Source: Gavia stellata (taxonomy: Eukaryota > Chordata > Aves > Gaviiformes > Gaviidae). Taken from it: 64,000 bases of DNA. Position 1 is the stretch's first letter; the number at the start of each line of letters is the position of its first letter. The position numbers were made by a program, and so were the translations under genes. The notes under the pieces were generated by a model. The model did not search any database, was not told the origin of the DNA, and saw only the letters and a program-made list of their open reading frames with translations. The stretch spans positions 4,836,001 through 4,900,000 of the forward strand of contig NC_082602.1 in NCBI RefSeq assembly GCF_030936135.1, written 5' to 3'. Below are positions 51,751 to 63,585 of this stretch, one piece after another.

Positions 51751-54204
51751 CTACAGGAACAAATCCTCCTCTGTTAGCTTTTGCTTCAGCTCGCCGCCTC
51801 GCAGGCCCGCTAGGAAGACGGGCAGCTTCGCCTCAGAGAAGCCATCGCCGTCACCGAGCCCCGAGCCGGAGGCTGGCTCCACTTCCACCGTGGCATCAGA
51901 CCCAGAGCCGGACTCCTCATCCGAGAGTGGGAATACGTTGCCCAGCTCCTGGTATCTCTTCATCCTGAAATGCAGAGTGGCAGCTAGTTTATTCCAAATC
52001 TATTATTTTGTTTACTATTTCTTGAGTGAACACACCGAAGCCTCACATTCCCATGGGTGAGCAATGATGTGACAGGACTGTCGAGGCGGCAATACCAGAC
52101 ATTTTAGGGTGCTAGCATTAATGACGAATGTGCGGCAAATGAACTTACAGGGATGGGTCTGCCATGGGAGGAAGGATCCTGTTGGCTCCGCCGGTGGGCA
52201 TGTAAAACCAGGGCCCCTTCTCTTCGATGCAGTTAGTGGACCAGGCGTCAGGTCGGCATCTCACTCTCTTGTACCTTGCCTTCTGCATCGGAGCACCTGA
52301 TCGAACCAGCCATGCATTATTCACTGGGACCAGGATGTTATTCACCAGGACCTATTAACTTTATGAGCACCTAGTAAAGCCTGAAGGAGCAGAAGAAAGT
52401 AATTTGTGTGGCCCTGATTGCTCAACTGCTAAAAACTAAGTTAACCCTGCAGACTTTTTTTAAATGGCTACTGATACCCTAAGTGACACCCTTGCTATCA
52501 GAGACATTGGGTGCATCTCACACACGGCACGGGGAAGTCCACAGGAATTAGAAATGGAAACCCCGTGGGAAACCACTGCCTCACGCTGACTTCACAGCAG
52601 GGCTCATCCCCAGCTCGGGGCATGGCATGTCTGCGGGGGACCTGTGGGCTGGGCCACCTGTAGCTCTCCCCAAAGCTGGTGGAGGTATCCCAAAATCTCC
52701 TGTGAACAAGCCACCCCAGCGGAGAGCTGGCTCCTGCACCCTCCCTTCCTCTTTCGGCTCCAGCAAGGGTCAGGGCCGACGCCACTTCAGCTTTGCCCAT
52801 CTCAGCTCAGCCCCTTCGAGTTCAATGGGATGAGTTTTAGTGGGGATGTTGGAAACTCAAGGTGTGCCAAGAGCCGCCTGCCGCAGGAGCAGATCCGGTG
52901 ATTACGCAGGCTCTCAGAGCGTGTCGCCGGAGGAGAGACATTTCAGGCGTCTCCTAGACGCGGCCCAGGGTTACGTAAACCCCACGGTTTCGGTTCTGAT
53001 GCCCCCCAAGTGCCTGATTGGGGCTGTCGCTGAAAAGCAAGTCTTCAAAAAATACCAAAAGGAGAAAATAACGATCAAGGTAATGATAAAAACAGTGGCA
53101 TTTCATCCTTCCTTTTTGTCTCATGTAATTAATTTGTTCTGAAGCCTCCTGGCGCATTCTCTCTCTGTTGGCACTTTATCTATTTTTTCTTGGTTTCTTG
53201 GGAATATCTTTCTGTAATTACACTTCTCTATTGCCCTATATCTTTCCATAATGCACTAGATGACTTTCAACTACCTCCTACACTCCTCTGTAAGAGAAAA
53301 AAGATCTCATGGGCATAATTTCCTGCTTCTTTTACAGCATATTCCTTTTTCATACTTATTTTCTTCTCTTAGCTTATTATTAAGGTTTTTAATAATAACA
53401 GTGGCAACAAAATAAACAACTGCAGCTGAATAATTTGCAAATAAACAATGTCTAAAAAGCGGGCCATAGTCTCTCAAAGATCACCCTCCGAGTGGTAGAT
53501 ACATAATGAAAGCTTATCACTAGCACAGCCTTGGTTTGGGGAGAAATTTTACTCTACATGCTTGAAAAGCACTTCTCTCACACGAGAAACAAATCCCCAA
53601 CGTACGTGTCATCATGAATCAACATTTCCTTTTAGTTGTTTTAGTGCTGCGTGTTGCAATATTGTACCGAATAAATCGTTTAATTTCCTCATACTTACAA
53701 CTAGTTTCCTTTCCCGCTCCCCCAAGAAAGTGGACCGTAGTAGTTATGACATGGAACTGTTACATACTCTGTCTGTAACTACATAACTGAATAACAGTAT
53801 GTAACTGGACCACTGTGAAAGGTCCGGTTAAAAAAAAAAAAAATTGAAATATATGTATTGTAAATATACCCACATACAGCAACTTATTTTATGAAGTCTT
53901 TTTCTCATAGGGCTGGGAAAGAGACGCAGAAATGCTCAACTAGCAATAAAACCCCTTTCTTACCATTCCCCCTCCAGAAAACGAAATGTTAGCAAAACAG
54001 GTTTTCTGACTAGATCTCATTACCCCTAGAAGAAGGTCAGTTTGAAAAATTCGGAGGCTGCTTACTTGGCCTACACTGCATAGCCCAGAAAGAGGATTAC
54101 CGAGAAAACAACCGCCCCGTTTTACCTTGTGCTGTGTATCCCACAAAGAGGATTAAACAAATAGCCAGGAAAATCCTCCCGTTACATCTGATAAGGGGCT
54201 GCAT
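51751..54204 (-). CDS. SRGN: Serglycin core protein
   Basis: Serglycin is the intragranular proteoglycan core protein of haematopoietic and endothelial cells; glycosaminoglycans on its Ser-Gly repeats retain proteases and mediators in secretory granules. Three exons: 54204-54126, 52296-52149, 51964-51751, joined in phases 1 and 2 to 146 codons plus stop (human 158). Exon 1 encodes a signal peptide with the hydrophobic core IFLAICLILFVGY. Exon 2 encodes the conserved N-terminal domain ARYKRVRC...NCIEEKGPW with Cys 40 and Cys 49 matching the human pair. Exon 3 starts near MKRYQELGNVFPLSDEES and carries the Ser-Gly region (SGSG at 94-97 and 108-111), then an acidic tail ending TEEDLFL (human ends EEDFML). 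The glycosaminoglycan region is much shorter than in mammals. Exon 1 was found by its signal peptide, splice donor and phase; the ATG has A at -3. Its position beside VPS26A matches human synteny. Confidence 0.93.
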
Positions 54205-54286
54205 TCTGGCCGGCATCCCCCCTCTCACCACCAGCCTTCACCACGGCTTCACACTTGAGAAATACAACGGGGCGAGGAGATCGACT

Positions 54287-54344
54287 TTTAGAAAAGGTTT
54301 CCAAAACCTCAAACCCAACCCATAACCTGCGTCACTGCTTCCTG
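54287..54344 (-). promoter_or_regulatory. SRGN: Probable SRGN proximal promoter (ETS, CRE-like, TATA-like)
   Basis: On the minus strand, AGGAAG (54343-54338, ETS core) is followed 3 bases later by TGACGCA (54334-54328, CRE/AP-1-like). About 35 bp further on comes CTAAAAG (54293-54287, TATA-like). This order would put a start near 54260, giving a 5' UTR of about 55 nt and the two motifs near -80 and -70. Mammalian serglycin promoters are reported to depend on ets and CRE elements at about those positions. Motifs are seen directly; function is inferred. Confidence 0.5.
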
Positions 54345-57300
54345 ATTGACGGGAGCGAGACATCTACAGAGAAGCCCAGTGCTCACCCCTCCCAGGCCTT
54401 CATCACTCCAAAAAAAAATAATTCCCACTGCCTTCATCTCCAGTTTTGCCCGAGGCGAAAAGCAAACCCGGGACCAAACAGCTCAACTGAAGGGGTGCGC
54501 TGCCGGCAGCTTGTAGTCCAGGCGTGCATCCTGCCCAGCTCCTGCCTGGTGCTCGGTGGGCTCCGGGGCATTTGCGGTTTCATCTGGAGCAACATTTTGT
54601 GTCCCCTGTTTTTCAGCCAGCTGTGTTTTGGCATTGACGTCGGCAGCGATTTCCCCTGCCTCAAGCCCATGTCAGTCCATTGTGAGGGTTAGGAGCTGCC
54701 CATTTGCGGTCAGTGCAAGTTTCACCAACTGGGAAATAATCTTTTTCCACAAAAGTAAATTATCTCAAGAATTATCTCTTTTTTGGAAAGCAGGATCTTA
54801 GATATTCACAGTATAAGTGAAAAAAATTATCAATTTAGAGAGTAGATCCTGGTAGAAATGTGTTGACTCCTTTCTGAAAGGGCACAGCAGATTTGCTTGG
54901 CCCCGACGGCTGATCCGGGGCAGCCAGGTCATCGCTGTGCGGTGTGAGCATCCCAGGGAGCATGGTAAAGGTTTTGGACAGCACTTGGCTCCGCAAGGAG
55001 CCCAGCTGGGAAAGCCATGAAAGCCCTTATATAGATACATGGAAGCTGCCTCTCAGGTAGCTCATACCTTTTCCTTGCCTTTTAGTTGGGGTTAAACCAG
55101 GCTTGAGCTCACTTAAGAATAAATTACATACAACAAGGTTATCTAAGCAGAGGGTTTTTTTCTTAGTCATACCATTAGCTGCTGGGTTAACTGGGGCACT
55201 GACGTGTGGTCCTAACCTGCTGCCAGCACCTTCGATGATGCTGGTAGCGCAAGTTGTCTGTGGTAAATCTATTTTTACACAGTGGAAAGTCCACGGAGGC
55301 CCCCGGTGGGATCTGGGCTGAGCGGTGACTTTCCCCGGGGCACGGCACTCCACCAAAACTCCACGAGTGGCAGAGGAGACTCCTCCAGAGGCTCCCCGCT
55401 CCGGACTGGCATTTACCACCGGACTGCAGGGTTGAGCTGTGCATTTGGCATTGATGCAATTTATTATGAACCGTTGCACGTGGGGTTTTTTCCCAGCACG
55501 GGATAAATAGGAGACTCAAACCAAGCAGGTGCGGAAGGTCTCGTGTGCAGTGGTTATTCCTACCAGCCTCTTTTCTGCTTTGTATTTTTAGCATCAACTT
55601 GTTTTTCTTTTTTTTTTTTTTTTAAGGTGGTGCTCAGCATCAATAGGAAGCCAGGCGAGCATGTGCGGGGAGGCGATCAGCCCCCACTCACTGAAGGCTG
55701 CGGAAACGGTTCCTACAATAACACCTTTCATTTTCCGCTGGTCACAAGCACGTGCTGACCCCTTCCACACCCCTCCAGCATGTGCAAACAACCCCCCATG
55801 TAGGAAAGCACCCATCCGACGGCTATTTCTGCTCTTCCCACCAGCCCAGGGCTTTTTCCACCCCGGCACTGGAAGCCCCACGGGATGCGACCGGAGCAGT
55901 GCTCGCCAGCGGGCATGGTCATGGGGGGCCAGGGATCCTGCAGGAGCGGGGGGAGCCTCTGGGGGTAGGTGGGAGCTGCAAAACGCCTGTATCTGGAGGG
56001 GGATCTCACAGAGCCGAGTTATCTGTCTCGTACCATCAGCCGATGGGGGAACTTGTAGTGCTGGCAGTTTTGCCACAGTTTTGTTATTTTCTTCTGTCTC
56101 AGCAGCATGTCTCAGGAAATGAGATTGCTTTACAATTGGTAACTGTGGGAAGACCAAAGCAAATTTTCCACTCTCCTGTCTCACGTACACCTGCGTAATG
56201 GGGGCCAGAAACCCACGGGGAGCTTCAGCCTCTGCCCATCTCCTCCTGTCCTGCTGTGCTCCGCTGGTGCCTGTGCCCCACCACGCTGTGCAGGCAAAGA
56301 GCTTTCCACCTTCCAGCGAACGTGGAAGTGATGCTGGAGACCCAGATCTGAAGCAGGGGCAATCTGGGATGTGCGAGTCTTAACAGGAAAGCATGCCCTT
56401 TGTGGAGTGTCATGGGATGCCCAAGGAAGACGGTGCAATTATTTATCTCTCTGTAAGCCACTCAGTGCATAAAATGGAAATAATCAGCACACATAAAAAA
56501 GTCTCATCTTGAGCTAGAGGTCACAAGTTGCAGAAAGTAAACACACTTTTTCTTTTTTTAAATGGAAAACAGCACACAAGCTGTACTATGTTGGAATGTT
56601 AACCCTGCAACGTGCCTTTACATGACTATCAGAGTTTAAGAGAGAGAGGGTTTTTAAGTCTAATACTTTAAATCCACAGAGGAGAGGACAGTCACTGTAC
56701 CTAGGTCAGCTACCTCAAATCTCCCTCCCGTAAACTGCAAGGAAGATTCATAGGACAATATTCATCTTGCATAGATCCTATGTATATATATTGGAAGACT
56801 AAATGCCCCATAAGAATAAGCCTATAAAAAGAAGAAAACAAATGAGGAGCAGATATTTGAGAGCACAGCTCTTGCCTTGAGGCTAGAGAGAGGATTTCAA
56901 ATATTTTACCAACATGATGGAAATGTCACCATCCATGCTCACCTGTTTTTGCATAAACGTTTCTCACCCATCACTTGCTCTCCTGGACTGTTTCTTATAA
57001 CTACCGCACTGAAGTGCTGCCATTATTTTCAAATCACATCCAAAGCAGATTAAGAGCTTTGCATTTTTCTAAGGCATTAATTTGGGGGGGGGGGGGGGGG
57101 GCAGGCAGAGGGCTGCCTCAGCACCGTGCGCCCGACCCCTCAACCAGACACCTGGGACTCTTCGCTATGTGCCGGAAATATCTGGGAATAGCCCCTAAAC
57201 TATAATAAACACTTCAAAATCTAATGGTGAACTCCTCCTAACTCTCAGGGCTGTTTTATATCCCAATGGGCTTCAGGAGTAAAGAGTAATTTAGTAGCAT

Positions 57301-60300
57301 CACCAAACGGGCACTGCACCACAGGAGTACCTGGTATGAGGACATCCATCCTGCTGTCAAGGGCAGGGGATGTAGGGCCAAAAAAATTCCCAGCGGACCC
57401 GGAGGGGCACTGTGGGGGTGTTTTAGCCAATTCTTTGGTGGACACCAACCCCTGCCCGGCTCTAGCCCAGATAAACGCTGCCAGCACAGCTCGGTCTGGA
57501 AGAGCAGTTCACAGGAGCAGTCCAATGTAGCCGCATCGGGCTGCTCTCTCTGCTGCTTTTCCTCACCCAGGAGCACAGGTTTGCTTTGCAGCCTGTATTT
57601 CCAACAAGCAGTTGACCAGTGGTTGGTCTCCCATGGGTGCACGGGCACCCATGGTCCTGGCGCTTATCAGCGAGGTGATACCCATCCCGACTGGGGGTCC
57701 CGATAAGGAAGTTTCTCATTCATAACTGCTCAGAAATCAGATAAATCCTAACTGCTGCGGGGTCACCCTGCTCTCAGGGGTCAGGTTTTCCCCTGCCCCA
57801 GCCGGCAGGAGCTCGGTCCTGGCTCTGGGGGGGGTCCAGGCTGACCCCTGCACCCCTCGAACACTCCTCCCCAGCGGAGCAGCAAAGCTGGCAGCCGGCT
57901 GGAGCAGCCAGTGGTCCCGAAGTGCTGGGCCCTGCCTGCGATCCTCAGCTCCTTATTTGCTCCACTGGGAAAGTGGAAATACGTATTTTGTACAGGTCAC
58001 TGCTCTGGGGAGCAGCCAGCTACATCTGTTATGAGCAGAGCTGGAAAAGGGGGTGAAGAGAGAATGATGGCAACAGAAAAAAAATAGAGGTCAGACTGAG
58101 GAAAGGGGAAAGTGTCTGAATGGCAGCTGGGTTGAACACGAGGAGCATTTTTTTTGCCCATCTTGTCTTTTGGGAAAGAACAGGTTTCTTCCCCCACGCT
58201 CACTGCTGAGGTGGAATGAGATCCGTCAGACCTGGACATCCAATGGGCCCTGAGCACATTGATCCATCTCAGACAGTACCCATGAGCTGCCCTGTTAAAC
58301 ACCCCAAAATCACCCTGACCCCCCTCAGCAGCGAGCTCCCCTCCAGGCAGGCAGCCCAGCTAGGTTTAAAGGTGCTTTCTGCCACCAGCTCACGTTCAAC
58401 CAACCAACCTTGGGGGACTGAAAGCAAAAATATATCCTGCTTCAAAACAGCAAAAGAACTGGCAATCTGGGGAGGGAGGTTTGGGACGACCGCGGGGGAT
58501 TTCTAAATCCAGCCCTGAGCAAAGATGAATTCTTAACCTGGGTCACGTCTGAGCTCAGCACCTGGTCCCTGTGTTTGCCCGTGTACCCGGAGCATCACGG
58601 CTTGCGCAGCAGGACAGTACACGGCCTCCCTCGGCCTCTCGTGACGCTGCCTCTTGCCTCGGAGGGCAGCATCAGGACCTGGCCCATAAAGATAAGATTC
58701 AGATCTTGCAAGAAATCATTAATGCTCACATGCATCGCGTAGAAATCAGACATTCACTGCCATCTAGATCGCACAGAAGAGCAACTCCTTGTTCATTTCC
58801 CATGATGAAGATCAACAAGCTCACAGGGAGAGATCTTTGCTGGAAAGCCGCAGCTGCATCAAGATTGAACGCAGCCGCCGACTGACGGGAAGCTGCCAAC
58901 GGCTTTTCCCCACCAGCGATCTCCCCTCTGCCAAAAACGTTAACCGAGCAACAAGTCTGTTCTTCAGGAAGAAAAAAGCAGCTTTCCTTCATGCTGGGAG
59001 GTGCGATGCTTTCTGCTTCCACGTGCTGAAGCCCAGCGCAGCAGGAGGTTTTGCCTGGCAAGTTCAGGACTGCAGTTTAAAAGCAACAACTTGTTAAGAC
59101 ATGACACAGCAGCCGAGCTCCGGTTCCTGATTAGGGAGGCAATTTCAGTAACCATCCTTCCTCCTTGAAAACCTCATCCCAGAGCAGCACGAGCCCTGCC
59201 ATTGAACCTGCACAGGGGAGCGAGGGGGGAGTCCCTTCACTCAGCTGCTCATTGGGAAAACGCCCCTAAAACCACAAGGAATTAACTAGGGAGGGAAGGA
59301 TGACGGGACAAAGATGTTTCAAAAGCAAAGGCTGGTGCCCCGTTCCTCTGCTGCTTCTCTGGGAGTGTCTTTTCATTGCAAGCCAGTTGGCGTTGCCGCA
59401 TACATAGCTGGTTTGAGCTCGGTTACTCGTGTATTAGACACAGCTCTTTTTCCGTAAGATGGTTTTCTCCGGCACAGGACGACCTCTCACGAGTGAGCTG
59501 CTCAGCAGCTTTTAGATGCTTTTTATCGACCCTGAGCTCTTCCCTCATAGATCCACGCCAAGCAGCTCACCTTGCCTCCACTCCCTGTGTGAGTGCAAAA
59601 CTATTTCTAAGCACAAGCACCACTGGTGCCCTGTAATAACTTCACATTGTGTGCAGGGAGAAAGGGCATCAGCAAATTTGGGAAGATGAAAAGGAACGGG
59701 AAGCATGGACGCTCTCCTGTGGAGGTTTCCCCATGAACCAGATCTGCTTCTCCCATCCCGTGTGTACAGTGGAGTAGAGCTGGTGTTCGGGCCCCAGTTA
59801 ACCAACCCTTTACCTACAGTTGTAGTTTTGCGATCTTCACTGAGTTGTCGGGAAAAGAGGTGAAATTACAGTTAGAGTAAAAGAGAACAGTTTTTTTGTA
59901 TTTCCTATTGACCAAAGGAGCTGGGCAGTTTTTAGCTAGTTTTAAGCGTGTTTGTTTTAGTCGAAATATCCTTTTGTTTTGAAATGTGACACGCAGAAGA
60001 GAAAAATGAGGAAAGGCATGAAAAGCAGGCCAGCCCCGGGAGCCTCTCCCCGGCGGGACTGGCACACGCCAGCCCACCAAGCCCTTTTGGAAGGATCTGC
60101 TCCGTGCTCTGGGGGTGGAGACAGCTGCGGCCCGAAGCAGCACGCTCCAAACTGCCCTCCCTCAGGTTCAGAAACAGCCTGCCGTGCTGACCAGGCTGCT
60201 CTGCCCCTGGCAGCACAGGGGATTTCAAGATAAGCTCATCCCTTTAGGAAACACAATTTGCATTAATTAGGGAAAAAAAAAAGCATTTTTTGCCTTTTCC

Positions 60301-60351
60301 TACTTCAAAGAGACAGGCTCTATAATAGCTCTATTTTTTCATCTCTTTTAG
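54345..60351. other. Upstream flank of SRGN, no recognised gene
   Basis: About 6 kb of moderately GC-rich unique sequence. It contains a T run near 55606-55624, an 18-base G run at 57084-57101, and scattered AGATAA (GATA-type) motifs such as 58690-58696 and 60228-60234. A stretch at 55.6-56.2 kb is open in several frames at once on both strands, which argues for stop-poor composition rather than a gene. No protein similarity was recognised. SRGN enhancers could lie here, but nothing in the sequence singles one out. Confidence 0.5.
57084..57101. repeat. Poly-G tract
   Basis: Eighteen consecutive G on the plus strand. Likely to vary in length and to be a sequencing/assembly weak point; long G runs can form quadruplexes. 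Confidence 0.9.
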
Positions 60352-60475
60352 TGCAGAAGAGGACTCAGGCAGGGGTCAGGCAGCAGGGAAAGCCGAAGCC
60401 TGGGGCAGAATTCACCTCATCTAACGTTTCCAGCAAAGAGTGCAGCGGGGAGGCCAGGACAGGCCGACCAGGGAG
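60352..60475 (+). other. Exon-like segment of unknown transcript (plus strand)
   Basis: A 124-bp segment bounded by a strong acceptor (CTATTTTTTCATCTCTTTTAG|TG) and a strong donor (CCAGGGAG|GTAAGG). Two of the three frames are open throughout. I recognise no protein in either, and no partner exon was identified, so it could be an exon of a noncoding RNA, a gene start to the left, or chance. It lies on the strand opposite to all the recognised genes. Confidence 0.25.
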
Positions 60476-60743
60476 GTAAGGCTCACAAGACCCTTGCACT
60501 TGCAATACCTTGTGTTTTTATGGTGTAGAGAGCAAATTATGTCTTTCCACGAGCTTTATGTAACACCAGCAGCTTGATGCCATAAGAAAACCCTGAGGCA
60601 AAGCACAAGGAGAAATTAAAAAGGATTTGAGAGTTATTTGCCAAAAGTTCCTGATGTGGACAGGCAGGATGGATAGCCATGTGTGTGACACTCATCCGCC
60701 CTAGGTGTCCGTGCACAAACCACGAGTAAATACCTGGTGTTCA

Positions 60744-60798
60744 GAGTAAACTTTGCTGGCAGGAGTAAGCTTTGCTGGCAGAGTAAACTTTGCTGGCA
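60744..60798. repeat. Three tandem copies of an 18-bp unit
   Basis: GAGTAAACTTTGCTGGCA occurs at 60744-60761, then at 60763-60780 with one A-to-G change, then at 60781-60798 exactly. One extra G separates copies 1 and 2. Near-identity means the expansion is recent or selected. Confidence 0.95.
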
Positions 60799-62867
60799 AT
60801 CGGATCCAGCATCACCGTTTCTGTCTCCTTGTCTGTACTAGATATCGCTTCTCGGGTGTCACTACCTCTGTTATTTAAAAAGTCCTGGCTTTCTAGAGGA
60901 GGGAGGCTCTGGGCCCACCTGATTGCATCCTCTCATGGGCTGCTGTGAAACTTCTCTGGTGTTGCTGAACCCACTGGCTACCCAGAGATTGGCTCCAGGA
61001 GAGCAGGAGGAATTTCATGGCCAGCCCTCCGAGCGGTTTGAGACCCCGCCTGGGAACCCCTTGCTCTTTCTCCCCTCCAAGACACTGAGCATACAGGAAA
61101 TCATCTTGTTAATTCCTTTTGGTTTTTTGCCCCACGCATTTCACCGCGGATCTCACAGTCACTCTCTGACGCAAGCGCTTATACTCCTTTTACGGCGTTC
61201 GGTGACTAACACCAGCTCACTCCATCACATGCCCATCGCGATCTTTCACTCAATCACTCATCCAATTCCTCTGTTTCAGCAGAAAATTGCATTAAAAACC
61301 TCAAACAGGGAAACCCTTGCATCCTTGTCTGATGCCAACTAGTAAGTCTCTTACAGCAACAATGAGCATATGAAAAGACTTTAAGTATTTTGTGTGTACC
61401 AGCTGCAAAAAAAAAAAAAATATCAAGCACTAAACACTTAAAATATTGCTAAAAACACACGAATTATTAAGGTCTGTGGCGTTAAGGGAACACATTATCA
61501 CTTCTCTCTAAAGAAATGCTCAATACCACAGACATTTTCTGTTCTGAAGGGAAGTAATGTGTTTGCAAAACGCGCTGTGTTTAGTATCCCAACAGTCCAA
61601 CAGTCTCTCCGGCACATCATCCAGATCTTCAGCTGTAAAGACACAGTCGTACAATGGTTTTGGAAAAAAGGCAGCCAGGCAAATAGTCCTCGTCAGGAAA
61701 CCACAGACTGTTTGTACGCCTACCCGTGACAAGGAAGAGCTAGAAACCACCAGCCAAACTGCAAAATGAAAAAGTACTAGCAGGCACTTTGGACAGGGTT
61801 CCTGGGAAGTACATAAAAGCAGTTTTCAAACCAAATTTAAAATCTGCATTAGTCATTTGTGGCAAGCTCTAAAGTAGTCAAAGATGTTGCAACTGAAGAG
61901 GAAAGAAAATTGACAAATGCTTCTCACCACAAATTTATGCACTTGATTTTAACATAACAGTCTTGAGTTCTGTAACATCAAGACTACAGAAGGGCTGGCC
62001 TTGCGAGCTGCCAGTCTGGCTAAGTCCTCCTTCACAGGACTATTTCTGGGCATCTTATAATGAAAAGTTCCACGGAAAACATCTACGTAACACCGACTAT
62101 CTCAGTCTTTAAAGAAACACACGAGTAAAGCTCATCTTCGCTCCCTCAGTGCTGAACGAAAGGACAATACCAAACAAAACTGAAATGTGTAAAGCCATGC
62201 GTTAACAAGATCAGTCTTGTTTCTCGTTGTCTGATGTCGAGCTTAATCAGGCTCCTGCAGTATTTCCGGATGTGGAAGTGCAGCAGCAATCACACCCAGT
62301 GCGAGCGCCGCACTGATACATTGAGGCATCTCCGTTTTGCAGATAGAGAAGGAAACCACCCGCCTCGCCAGGACCACGCCAGGAGCCTGTGCCGGGGCAG
62401 GACCAAAACTCCCCACGGAGGAGCTTTCGGGCGGGTGAATCGAGTGAACCCAGCCCAGTGACCTTTTGCTTTTGCCACACCGAGGCAGCAACCGCCACTG
62501 GCTGCTCCCCTTGCAACACGGGGGACCGGCTTTCCTGCTGCGAAGGGGAAGTGAGGGCTGGCTTCTGCCCGCTTCCCCCGGTATTTCAGCTGGCTTAAGA
62601 GGGGAGAACAGCAAAAGACACGGCTGTCACCTCCTGCCGCTCTCCTCTGGTCCAGTCCCCCCAAGGGAAAAAAAGGAAGAGCCTCCTTTGACGGGCTTAT
62701 AGGGAGAGACAGAGAACAAGGCACTGGTTTCTTTCTCTCCTGACATATTTAAACACAGCACAACCTTCCTGACCGACCTGTTTTATAACACATACCATGT
62801 CACTAGCTGGCATGAGAACTAAGAGCATTTCAATTAAAACAAAACTGTGTTTTTAACCAAACCAAAA
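60799..62867. other. Unassigned sequence between exon-like segments
   Basis: Unique sequence without a recognised gene. On the minus strand, 61632-61520 has an acceptor (GTCTTTACAG) followed by 36 open codons with protein-like composition (EDLDDVPERLLDCW...) and a TGA. It could be an alternative last exon of the unidentified minus-strand gene to the right, but no similarity was recognised. An A run lies near 61407-61421. Confidence 0.35.
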
Positions 62868-63585
62868 TTACTTCTCGTAAGTATTATGCGCTATTTGAAG
62901 AAGTACGCTGAGGTTATAGCCTCCGACTTCAGATCTCACACTCGATACAAATTCTGCACAAACATGGGCTTCTTGTAAACCTCGCTGCTTTATGCAGGCT
63001 ACGGAGAAAAAAACCTAGAACAACAGAAAGGAGGTTTCAGTTGTTGAGATTTTTTTGCCCTACAAAAAGGAATAGAAATGCAGGTTAAATGGAGTTCACA
63101 GGAACCTAATCTTTAATTAATCTTTGAAATAAATGCCTGACCTCACACATACTTTACAGTTAAAACTCAACATTCCTGAAGGGAGCTTTGCTGCCTAATC
63201 CAACAAGCTCCCCCTCTCCTTTTTTTTTTTTTTCAACTAAATACAAAATCTTAAGTTCATTCTCTCAAATCATTGAACAAACAGGAATTATTCAAAAAGT
63301 TTTCTTAAAAAGACATGCCTCAAAAGAACCACAACGTAGCATGTTGTGCTGGGCATCTGGCATGATACAGTCTCCAGTAATACAATATACTTAGCTGGGG
63401 GTAGTCTTGAACATTTACTATAGGAGATGAAGAATCGGCATAATTGGTTTCTGTAACTCCATATGCATTTATATGAAATGTATTTACATCGTACTGCACA
63501 GTTTTTAAGAAGAGCTGCAAAGCTGAAGCATTCTGGGCTATCTTCAGAGGAGAGAGGTCTCCAAACCACAGCGCCAACCACATAG
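62868..63585 (-). CDS. Possible 3' end of an unidentified gene (two exons)
   Basis: Exon-like segment 63585-63419 (acceptor TTTTTCAACACAG, donor ATA|GTAAAT) gives 55 open codons starting MWLALWFGDL. Segment 63014-62868 (acceptor TTGTTCTAG) continues in phase 0 for 48 codons (VFFSVACIKQRGLQEAHVC...) to a TAA. The joined 103-residue C-terminus has protein-like composition, including two hydrophobic stretches, but matches nothing I can name. In human the next upstream gene is KIFBP; this is not its C-terminus as I know it. The upstream acceptor has a weak pyrimidine tract and the donor is not optimal, so this may be chance or a lineage-specific transcript. Confidence 0.3.

Noticed and set aside
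55594-56190. 198-codon minus-strand open frame upstream of SRGN
   Set aside because: Several overlapping frames on both strands are open here, it ends in a Lys run encoded by a T tract, and no domain or similarity is recognisable.
58690-60234. AGATAAG motifs as a GATA-dependent SRGN enhancer
   Set aside because: Two 7-mers in about 6 kb is close to chance expectation, and nothing else marks an enhancer.
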